Shown piece by piece: positions 51,863 to 58,973 of a stretch of DNA of 64,000 nt (positions are counted from its first letter, which is position 1; each line of letters starts with the position of its first letter). The notes under the pieces were generated by a model. That model saw only the letters and a list, made by a program, of their open reading frames with translations, did no database searches and was not told the DNA's origin. A program made the translations under genes and the position numbers. Source of the DNA: Candidatus Accumulibacter cognatus (GTDB lineage: Bacteria > Pseudomonadota > Gammaproteobacteria > Burkholderiales > Rhodocyclaceae); assembly GCA_013414765.1 (NCBI GenBank), contig CP058708.1, forward strand, positions 2,289,553-2,353,552, read 5' to 3'.

Positions 51863-53223
51863 TCCTCGGTCAATGCGGGCTTCGCCCGATCCAGCAGCGG
51901 CTTGACGATATAGTTGAGCAGTGTTCGCTCACCCGTCTTGATGATCACCTCGGCAGGCATGCCAGGCTTGATCTCGTGCGTGGTCAGCTTTTTCATCCCT
52001 TCCGGGGTCACCACCACCTGTCCGAGATAGTATGGTGGCATTCTGCCCTGCGGATCGGTCGTTGCGTCGGCAGCCACCTGCCCAAGTTCGCCCGGGATAT
52101 TGGGCGTCACCTTTTGATTGAAGGCTGGAAAAATGATGTCTACCGGCAAACCCGGCTTGACCTTGTCGATCAAGGTGGTGGGAATCATGACATCGATACG
52201 CAAGGGCTCGTTTTTCGGCACCACTTCCATCAGGGGGGTGCCCGAGGCCAGTACACCGCCGATGGTGTGCACTTTCAGACCGACGATGATACCTTCCTTG
52301 GGGGCCCGGACTTCGGTATTCGCCAGTTCAAAGGCCAGTCCCTTGAGGCGGCTATCGAGAGCACTGACCTCTTTTTGAACCTCGGCCAGCCCATTCTCGA
52401 CCTCCTTGTGGTAATCCTGTTGGCGCGCCAGCATCCGCATCCGGATTTCGCCGATGCTCCGCTGTGTACGCCCAAGATTTCCCAGGTCCTCGGAGATCGC
52501 ACCACCGAGTTGTGCCAGTAGCCGCTCCTGCTCGGACAGGCGGTTGCGTGGCAGGTAGCCCTCGGCTGCCATCTCCCGCAGGCCCTTCAATTCCTCGAGC
52601 AGCAGCTTCGACTGTTGTTCCTTGGCGCGTCGGGTGGCCTCCAGACCGGTAGCGGAGGACTGCAGGCCCGCCAACGTATTCTCCATGGCGCCAAGTTCAG
52701 CTTGTAGGGCAGCGCGGCGGGAACGCAGCAACTGCGTCTGGATGGCCATTGCACTGGCTGCTCGCGGATCGTCCTTGTCCTTCAACAGATCTTCGGGGAA
52801 AGTGATCTCCGAACGGCCCTGGACATCGGCCAGCAGTCGCGCTTCGACGGCTTTCGCCACCAACCATTGGGCGCGCGCCACCTCGTACTGCGAGCGTGCC
52901 TGGGTCGGGTCGAGTCGAAGCAGCACGTCGCCCTCCTTGACTTCGTCCCCGTCCTTGATCAGGATGGCGTCGACCATTCCTGGCGCGAGGTTTTGCACCG
53001 TCTTGCGATTGCCGGTCACCACCACCTGCCCGCTGGTCGGCACACCCTGGTCCAGCGGGGCCAGGGCAGCCCACAGCAGGAAGCCACCGAAGCCCAGTCC
53101 GAGCACCCACAGGCCGACGCGCATCGGATGGCCGGTATCCATCGGCAGATCAGCTTCCCCTTCAAGGGTCATGGGCAAGGCCTTGGGCCCCTGGAGACGA
53201 TTCAACATATTGCGAATAGCCAT
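51859..53223 (-). CDS. HlyD family type I secretion periplasmic adaptor
   Basis: This 454-aa membrane-fusion protein connects the ABC exporter to TolC. It has a short cytoplasmic N-terminus, one TM helix (about 32-52, VGLWVLGLGFGGFLLWAALA), the barrel and lipoyl strand TVQNLAPGMVDAILIKDGDE, a long coiled-coil hairpin (about 110-280) and the C-terminal signature PLMEVVPKNEPLRIDVMIPT, KVKPGLPVDIIF and GMPAEVIIKTGERTLLNYIV. This is the PrtE/HlyD type. It follows the second ABC gene by 22 nt and overlaps tolC. Confidence 0.94.
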   Translation of the reverse strand: MAIRNMLNRLQGPKALPMTLEGEADLPMDTGHPMRVGLWVLGLGFGGFLLWAALAPLDQGVPTSGQVVVTGNRKTVQNLAPGMVDAILIKDGDEVKEGDVLLRLDPTQARSQYEVARAQWLVAKAVEARLLADVQGRSEITFPEDLLKDKDDPRAASAMAIQTQLLRSRRAALQAELGAMENTLAGLQSSATGLEATRRAKEQQSKLLLEELKGLREMAAEGYLPRNRLSEQERLLAQLGGAISEDLGNLGRTQRSIGEIRMRMLARQQDYHKEVENGLAEVQKEVSALDSRLKGLAFELANTEVRAPKEGIIVGLKVHTIGGVLASGTPLMEVVPKNEPLRIDVMIPTTLIDKVKPGLPVDIIFPAFNQKVTPNIPGELGQVAADATTDPQGRMPPYYLGQVVVTPEGMKKLTTHEIKPGMPAEVIIKTGERTLLNYIVKPLLDRAKPALTEE

Positions 53224-53245
53224 AACGATGGTCCTGAATCAGAAA

Positions 53246-54973
53246 TCAAGCGGGTTGAGGAGTGGGAACGCCGGCGCTCTGGATGGGTGTCCGCGGCTGC
53301 GAAGCAGTCATCACCTGCTGGCGCGTGCCATAGGTCTGGATCACACCGTTGTCCAGAACCAGTACCCGGTCTGCGACGGCGAGAATGTTCATGCGGTGGG
53401 AAATGAAGATCACCGTCTTGCCCTGGGCCTTCAGATCCAGGATGGCATGAATCAGCGCTGCTTCGCCTACGTCGTCCAGATTGGCGTTCGGCTCGTCGAG
53501 GACGATCAGGCTGGGATTGCCATACAGTGCCCGTGCCAGACCGATGCGTTGCCGTTGTCCTCCGGAAAGGAAGCTGCCGGCTTCCCCCATGGGCGTGTCG
53601 TAGCCGCGCGGGAAGCGCAGAACCATGTCATGGATGCCCGTCCGCTGTGCAGCTTCGATGACCTGGGTCGAGTCAATCTCTCCGAAGCGGGCGATGTTTT
53701 CCGCGACACTGCCTTCGAAAAGCTCGACATCCTGTGGAAGGTAGCCAAGGAATGGCCCCAGTTCTTCCCGGTCGAGGCTTTCGATCGGCCTGTCATCGAG
53801 CAGAACTCGACCCTGGACTTCCGGCCAGATACCCACCAGGCAACGCGCCAGAGTGGATTTTCCGGAACCGGAGGGGCCGACGATGGCAATCACTTCCCCC
53901 GCGGGAAATTCGGCAGTGAGCCCCGCAAGGATGGGCTGTACACGATTCGACGCCGTCGCCACGAGGTTCTCGATGCGCACTGCGCCGCGTAAGGCCTCAT
54001 GGATCAGGCCGGCCGGCCGCTCGGGATGGTCCCGCAGCAGGGACTCCAGCGCTTCGAAGGCCTTGCGGGCCGATTGCCAGCCGGCCCAGCTACCGACAAT
54101 CGTATCGATCGGTTGCAGGCAGCGACTCATCAGGACATTCGCCGCAATCATCCCGCCGGTGGTCAGTTCGCCCTCGATCACCAGCAGGGCGCCGGCCCCA
54201 AGCATCAGGGATTGTTGGCTGTAGCGGATGAACTTGCTCAAGGCCTGAATGCGCCGCTGTCGATCCTGTGACGCCGAGTACAGCGACATATGTCGTTGAT
54301 GGTGGCCCAGCCAGCGTTGGCGCAGGTTGCCGAGCATGCCCAGGGATTCGATGACTTCGGCGTTGCGCAGCTTGCTGTGCAGATACACCGCCTCCTTGAC
54401 CCCGGCTTCCGTGGTTTTCTGAGTCGGCGTCTGGGTCACCCGGTGGCTGAAGATCGCCACCCCGGTCAGAATGCCGGCGAACACCAGGGAAAGGACGCCC
54501 AGCGACGGATGCAGCATGAACAGCACCAGCAGGTAAATCGGACTCCAGGGCGCGTCGAAGAACGCGAAGATGCCATTACCGGTGATGAACTGACGAACGT
54601 TGGTGAGGTTGCTGAAAGCCTCTACCGGGTTGTCTCGGCTCTGGTTGAGGTGGGATTCGAAGCAGGCATTGAACACCCGGCTGTTGAGTCTTTCGTCCAG
54701 GCGTACGCCCAGGCGAACCAGCAGACGGGAACGTGACCACTCGGCGAAAGCAATCACTGCGAAGAGAAACAGGACGATCAGGGAGACCGCGATCAGGGTC
54801 GATTCGTTGCGGCTGGTCATGAACCGATCATAGACCTGCAACATGTAGATGGTTGGCGTCAGCATCAGCAGATTGACCACCAGGCTGAAGATCCCCACGA
54901 CCAGAAACTCCCGTCGGAAGGACCAGAGCGTGGCCGTCAGTTCGCTGCGCTGAAAAAAGGAAGGTGTTTTCAT
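53246..54973 (-). CDS. type I secretion ABC exporter (PrtD-like), second copy
   Basis: This 575-aa permease-ATPase fusion has an ABC transmembrane domain (about 20-310, five or six helices, FLVVGIFSLVVNLLMLTPTI, MLQVYDRFMTSRNESTL) and a nucleotide-binding domain with Walker A IVGPSGSGKSTLARCLVG, Q-loop YLPQDVELFEGSVAENIARF, signature FLSGGQRQRIGLARAL, Walker B LIVLDEPNANLDD and the switch His in FISHR. It has the TIGR01842 PrtD length and no peptidase C39 domain, so it exports substrates with an uncleaved C-terminal signal. The ATG at 54973 is preferred over an upstream extension that overlaps the first exporter. Confidence 0.93.
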   Translation of the reverse strand: MKTPSFFQRSELTATLWSFRREFLVVGIFSLVVNLLMLTPTIYMLQVYDRFMTSRNESTLIAVSLIVLFLFAVIAFAEWSRSRLLVRLGVRLDERLNSRVFNACFESHLNQSRDNPVEAFSNLTNVRQFITGNGIFAFFDAPWSPIYLLVLFMLHPSLGVLSLVFAGILTGVAIFSHRVTQTPTQKTTEAGVKEAVYLHSKLRNAEVIESLGMLGNLRQRWLGHHQRHMSLYSASQDRQRRIQALSKFIRYSQQSLMLGAGALLVIEGELTTGGMIAANVLMSRCLQPIDTIVGSWAGWQSARKAFEALESLLRDHPERPAGLIHEALRGAVRIENLVATASNRVQPILAGLTAEFPAGEVIAIVGPSGSGKSTLARCLVGIWPEVQGRVLLDDRPIESLDREELGPFLGYLPQDVELFEGSVAENIARFGEIDSTQVIEAAQRTGIHDMVLRFPRGYDTPMGEAGSFLSGGQRQRIGLARALYGNPSLIVLDEPNANLDDVGEAALIHAILDLKAQGKTVIFISHRMNILAVADRVLVLDNGVIQTYGTRQQVMTASQPRTPIQSAGVPTPQPA

Positions 54974-55019
54974 GGTGAGCCGTAGATCGTGAAGGAATCT
55001 GAGAGTCGCTTGCGGATCG

Positions 55020-56759
55020 TTACGCGGCAGGGGCAGCAGCAAGACCAGCCGTGGGTGCAGCAGCCGGTGCAGCAGCCGCTTTGTGCAGGGCCGCCAGCAC
55101 CTCGTCACGCGGCCCGGCGATCTGTACTTGTCCATCGCGCAACACCAGCATCAGATCTGCCGCAGCCAGGACACTGGTGCGATGGGTGATGACGATCAGG
55201 GTGGTGCCCTGGGCCTTGAGCGCCAGCAAGGTATTCACCAGGGCCGCTTCGCCGGCCTCGTCGAGGCTGGAATTCGGTTCATCGAGCACGACGAATCTGG
55301 GATGGCCATAAATGGCGCGTGCCAGCCCCACGCGCTGACGCTGGCCGCCGGAAAGGAAGCAACCCTCGTCGCCGATGAGCGTTTCATAAGCATCCGGCAA
55401 GGCCAGGATCGCCTCGTGCAGTCCGACAGCACGCGCTGCCGCCTCGACCTTGGCCATGTCCACTTCTCCGAAACGCGCGATGTTCTCGGCAAGAGATCCG
55501 CCGAAGAGTTCAATGCCCTGCGGCAGGTAGCCGATGTGAGGCCCCAGTTCTTCCTTGTTCCAGGGGTGGACATCGACGCCATCGAGCCGTACCTTGCCGT
55601 TCGCTGCCGGCCAGATACCTACCAGTAGACGTGCCAGGGTCGATTTCCCGGATGCAGAAGGGCCGACGATGGCCAGAATCTGTCCTGCCGGCAAAGTCAA
55701 GGAAATCCCGCGGATGATCGCGACTTGGCTACCGGGGGCTGAGGCGACGACCCCTTCCACCGTGAGATTGCCTTTGGGCGCAGGCAGGGGCATGCCTTTC
55801 TGGCGCTCGGGCAAGGCTTGCAGAAGCTTGTCCAAGCGTTGATAGGCATCCCGGGCCGTGACGACGCTTTTCCAGAGCGAGACCACCTGCACCAGCGGTG
55901 CCAGTACCCGCGGCCCGAGTACCCAGGCGACGATCATCATGCCAGCGCCGCCAGCCAGTTCTCCCCTGACCGACAGCCAGGCGCCCAGTCCGAGGAGCGC
56001 CGCCGAAAGGGTGGTCTGCAGCATCTTGGAGAGCGCGGCATTGCTGCCCGCATGATCGGAGGCCTCCGCCTGCAGGCGCAGAAAGCTGCGCTGCTTGCTC
56101 ATCCAGCGCTGATGGATACTACGCAGCATTCCCATTGCCTCGATCACCTGCGCGTTGCGCAACGTGCCGTTTGCGTAGTTCTGGGCGGCGATGGCGTCCT
56201 TTTGGGCAGCGACCAGGGGAGGCTGGGTGTTCTTTTCGGTGAGGTAGGTCAGCAAGACCTGGAGGAGGGCAGCCAGCACCGCAATCGAGCCGAGCAGCGA
56301 ATTGATCATGTAGATCAGAATCAGGAACAGCAGGGAAACCGGTGCGTCCATGAGCGCCGTGAGCGCAGGCGTCGTCAGGAATTCGCGGATGCTGCGCAGA
56401 TCGTTCAGGGCTTGACTGGTGCCACCGGGGATACGACGAAGGTTGGCTTCAAAAATCGCGCTGAAGACCCGTTCCCGGAGCTTCCGGTCGAGCGCCTGGC
56501 CGGCCTGATGCATGACGCTGCCACGCGCCCATTCAAGCAACTCCATGATCACATAGAACCATAGTACGATCAGGGTTAACATCAGCAAAGTACTGGAATT
56601 GCGGCTGTTGATGACGCGGTCGTATACCTCGAGCATGTAACCGGTCGGAGCCAGAACCAGCAAGGTGCAGAAGACGCTGAAGAAAGCAGCCTTCCTGAAG
56701 AAGGGCTTCAGTTCGAGGATCGCTGCACGGAGTTCAGAGCGGCTTTCAGCAGAAGTCAT
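55020..56759 (-). CDS. type I secretion ABC exporter (PrtD-like), first copy
   Basis: This is a 579-aa permease-ATPase of the same type as its downstream neighbour: TM domain with FFSVFCTLLVLAPTGYMLEV, then Walker A VGPSASGKSTLARLLVG, signature FLSGGQRQRVGLARAI, Walker B FVVLDEPNSSLDE and ITHR. All catalytic residues are present, so both copies could be active, perhaps as a heterodimer. An Ala/Pro-rich tail (about 20 residues) ends the protein. The start at 56759 gives a family-like N-terminus; the ATG at 56804 is also open. Neither has a good ribosome site. The TnpB-like gene ends 69 nt upstream. Confidence 0.92.
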   Translation of the reverse strand: MTSAESRSELRAAILELKPFFRKAAFFSVFCTLLVLAPTGYMLEVYDRVINSRNSSTLLMLTLIVLWFYVIMELLEWARGSVMHQAGQALDRKLRERVFSAIFEANLRRIPGGTSQALNDLRSIREFLTTPALTALMDAPVSLLFLILIYMINSLLGSIAVLAALLQVLLTYLTEKNTQPPLVAAQKDAIAAQNYANGTLRNAQVIEAMGMLRSIHQRWMSKQRSFLRLQAEASDHAGSNAALSKMLQTTLSAALLGLGAWLSVRGELAGGAGMMIVAWVLGPRVLAPLVQVVSLWKSVVTARDAYQRLDKLLQALPERQKGMPLPAPKGNLTVEGVVASAPGSQVAIIRGISLTLPAGQILAIVGPSASGKSTLARLLVGIWPAANGKVRLDGVDVHPWNKEELGPHIGYLPQGIELFGGSLAENIARFGEVDMAKVEAAARAVGLHEAILALPDAYETLIGDEGCFLSGGQRQRVGLARAIYGHPRFVVLDEPNSSLDEAGEAALVNTLLALKAQGTTLIVITHRTSVLAAADLMLVLRDGQVQIAGPRDEVLAALHKAAAAPAAAPTAGLAAAPAA

Positions 56760-56828
56760 GAGGATACTTTCGGAGTGCCAGGAATTGCCGAATGGCCGGT
56801 TCATCAGCGGTTGGGTAGAAATCGGTGC

Positions 56829-57470
56829 TCAAAACAGCGCCGCCGTGGCTTGCTGGATCGCGGGAGATTCTTTCGGCTGGCTTGCGTGCACCACCACATA
56901 TTCCGGCATTTCAGCTTCAAGACCGGCCGGCTTGTCCTCGTCGACATCCAGCGCCGCCAACCAGAAGGAAAGCTGGTATCCCTGCGGGGTACGTGCCAGG
57001 ACGATCTCCCGTAGTTTTTCGCGCTGGAAGCGCAACTCATCCTCGGTCTTGAGCGTCAACTGGAAACGCATGCGCCCGTCAAGGGTATACATGGAGAGCA
57101 GGCCCTCCTTGAGGCTGAGGGTGTGACGGTCGAAATAGACCGGGGCACTCGGTAGAAACTGCAAAAGAGGCAAGGGGCGATCCGGATGGCTGGTGATGTT
57201 GAACGGGCTATTGGGGTGTTGCAGGATCAGCCGGCAAGTACGCGAGACCGAATAGATCGCGTTACAGACCATCTGCGATCCCACCTGCGGAAAACGCTGA
57301 CGCAGGTCATGGTAGGTGATGTGGTGCAGCGCTACCCGGTTCCAGCAACGGGTCTGCTGCACTACTGGCGCCAGCGCATTGCATACTTCGGCAAACGCCA
57401 CCTGCAAAGCCTGCAGGCGTGCCGTTTGCTCGGCGGTGGTATTGAGGATGATATGCAGCATAGATGTCAT
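56829..57470 (-). CDS. TnpB-like N-terminal-domain protein lacking the RuvC nuclease
   Basis: This 213-aa protein resembles the first half of IS605/IS607 TnpB: an N-terminal strand and helix with TAEQTARLQALQVAFAEVCN, the helical block LHHITYHDLRQRFPQVGSQM followed by AIYSVSRTCRLIL, then APVYFDRHTLSLKEGLLSMY and TLDGRMRFQLTL, the region that in TnpB precedes the D-V-x-E-P junction. Where TnpB continues into its RuvC-like nuclease (G-V-D-x-G) this protein ends after 30 divergent residues, so it has no nuclease site. No IS ends are visible around it. It is the first gene of the secretion operon (69 nt before an ABC gene). I infer a domesticated RNA- or DNA-binding protein, possibly regulatory. 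The function is unproven. Confidence 0.6.
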   Translation of the reverse strand: MTSMLHIILNTTAEQTARLQALQVAFAEVCNALAPVVQQTRCWNRVALHHITYHDLRQRFPQVGSQMVCNAIYSVSRTCRLILQHPNSPFNITSHPDRPLPLLQFLPSAPVYFDRHTLSLKEGLLSMYTLDGRMRFQLTLKTEDELRFQREKLREIVLARTPQGYQLSFWLAALDVDEDKPAGLEAEMPEYVVVHASQPKESPAIQQATAALF

Positions 57471-57501
57471 ATAGGAGATGATACCATAAACTCCTATATG
57501 A
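57467..57501 (-). promoter_or_regulatory. 11-bp inverted repeat across the start of the TnpB-like gene, with a six-codon leader ORF
   Basis: TCATATAGGAG (57467-57477 on the plus strand) and CTCCTATATGA (57491-57501) are perfect inverted copies around a 13-nt spacer. On the minus-strand transcript the upstream arm holds AGGAG, which correctly precedes an ATG at 57487. That ATG opens the six-codon ORF MVSSPI, whose TGA overlaps the ATG of the TnpB-like gene (ATGA). The second arm covers that ATG. A DNA operator and an RNA hairpin that hides the ribosome site are both possible. Confidence 0.6.
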
Positions 57502-57556
57502 AAACACCGGAACCGTAATTTATTGTCAAAGACGCAGCTGCGGCCCGCCGACCGTT

Positions 57557-57600
57557 TGTGATTCCACGCACACCGCGCTGGCTGATCAAGGACTTATACT
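57557..57600 (+). promoter_or_regulatory. CRP-like site and -10 box before the fecR gene
   Basis: TGTGA-TTCCAC-GCACA (57557-57572) matches 9 of 10 half-site bases of the CRP consensus. TATACT (57595-57600) begins 38 nt after the site start and would place the transcript start near 57607 and the site centre near -42, the class II CRP geometry. No -35 box is present, as expected for an activator-dependent promoter. The resulting leader is about 22 nt and contains the GAAGGGG ribosome site. Confidence 0.5.
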
Positions 57601-57628
57601 TGGCGGCATTGAACATGAAGGGGTCACG

Positions 57629-58960
57629 ATGATGAGCAGTCTGCTTCGCCATACCCGGATGCTGCGCTGTCTGCTGCTGATGTGGGTGCTACTGGCGCTG
57701 GCATCAGCCGTGCGGGCGTCGACCTCTGTGGGTGAAGTAACCCTTTGTATCGGAAGCAGCCAGATTCAGCGCGAAGGCCGGAGCGAGTCCGTCACCAAGG
57801 GCTACAGTATCGTTCCCGGCGATGTCATTCGCACCACCGCCAACGGGCACGTGCATGTCAGATTCGTCGATGGTGCACTGGTCAGCGTCCGTCCGGATTC
57901 GGTGTTGCAAGTGGTCGAGTATCGTTATGATCCGGCCAATCCCTCGGCATCATTGATCAAGTTCTCCCTCGAAACGGGAACGATGCGAGGTATCTCGGGG
58001 CTGGCGGCACAAGCGGCACGTGACAAGTTCCGCCTGAACACGCCGCTGGTGGCGATCGGCGTCAAGGGAACCGACTTCGTCACCCAGGCGGATGCAAAGC
58101 GAGCGGTCGTCCTGGTCAACCAGGGGGCGATCGTCCTCGCCCCGCTCGATAACACCTGTCTTGTTGACGGTTTCGGGCCCTGTGCCACCCCCCGTGCACG
58201 GGAACTGGCGGCGACCATGGACGGCATGGCGCTGGTGTATCGCCAGGCGGCCCGCGAACCGCTGCTGCAGCCGGTCAATTCGCTGCAGGGAGGAGACAAG
58301 ATTACTCCGACCCTGTTCCAGGAACGGATAGGCAGTGCCAGCACGGCGACCGTGGTGGCGGACGGCAAAAACCACAGACGGACCTTGTCAGAGGAGGCGG
58401 CTGCGGCGATGGACAGCCTCCGCCGTGCACGGCAAGCAGCGGAAAGCAATGTGATCCCTCAGACCAACAGCCTGATCTGGGGACGCTGGGGCGACAGCGT
58501 CAGACCGGGCGACAACCTGACCGTTCCCTTCAAGGAAGCGCTCAGTGGTAACCGTGTGACGGTCGGCGACGGCTACTATTTCCTGTTCCGCAATGAGACC
58601 ATCACCAATACCCTGACCAATGCCAGCGGCCTGGCGAATTTCCGCCTCGAAAGTGGCACTGCCTCCTACCGTGATCCGTTCAACGTGGTATCGGCGGCGA
58701 TCGTCGACGGCGGTTCGCTGAGCATTGATTTCGGCCGCAATACTTTTGCCACGCAGCTTGCCGTTACCACTCAGAGCGTCGGGACTCAGGCGGTGGCCGC
58801 GACCGGAACGATCGATCGGACTACCGGGGTCTTTCTTAGCAACGGCGCCACCGACCGGGTATCCGGCGCAGTTTCACTGGATACCAGCCAGGCCGGCTAT
58901 TTCTTCAGCAAATCCGTCGGGAATGGCGCCTTGATGGGTGCCACGCTTTGGCGTCGCTGA
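57629..58960 (+). CDS. FecR domain protein with C-terminal beta-rich domain
   Basis: This 443-aa exported protein has a signal peptide ending near AVRAS. Residues about 30-150 form the periplasmic FecR domain: VTLCIGSSQIQREGRSESVT, YSIVPGDVIRTTANGHVHVR, FVDGALVSVRPDSVLQVVEY and LNTPLVAIGVKGTDF. Residues about 320-443 have alternating strands (YYFLFRNETITNTLTNASGL, SLSIDFGRNTFATQLAVTTQ, VSGAVSLDTSQAGYFF) of the transferrin-binding-protein/lipocalin-like kind. Such FecR proteins without a sigma factor are commonly found beside CHASE2 cyclases, as here. The start is the first of two ATGs behind GAAGGGG. It is the first gene of a plus-strand unit. Confidence 0.85.
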   Translation: MMSSLLRHTRMLRCLLLMWVLLALASAVRASTSVGEVTLCIGSSQIQREGRSESVTKGYSIVPGDVIRTTANGHVHVRFVDGALVSVRPDSVLQVVEYRYDPANPSASLIKFSLETGTMRGISGLAAQAARDKFRLNTPLVAIGVKGTDFVTQADAKRAVVLVNQGAIVLAPLDNTCLVDGFGPCATPRARELAATMDGMALVYRQAAREPLLQPVNSLQGGDKITPTLFQERIGSASTATVVADGKNHRRTLSEEAAAAMDSLRRARQAAESNVIPQTNSLIWGRWGDSVRPGDNLTVPFKEALSGNRVTVGDGYYFLFRNETITNTLTNASGLANFRLESGTASYRDPFNVVSAAIVDGGSLSIDFGRNTFATQLAVTTQSVGTQAVAATGTIDRTTGVFLSNGATDRVSGAVSLDTSQAGYFFSKSVGNGALMGATLWRR

Positions 58961-58973
58961 AAGATCCACCCCC

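Noticed and set aside
50636-51913. 425-codon open frame opposite tolC
   Set aside because: It is antisense to a well-conserved TolC-family gene, without start signals.
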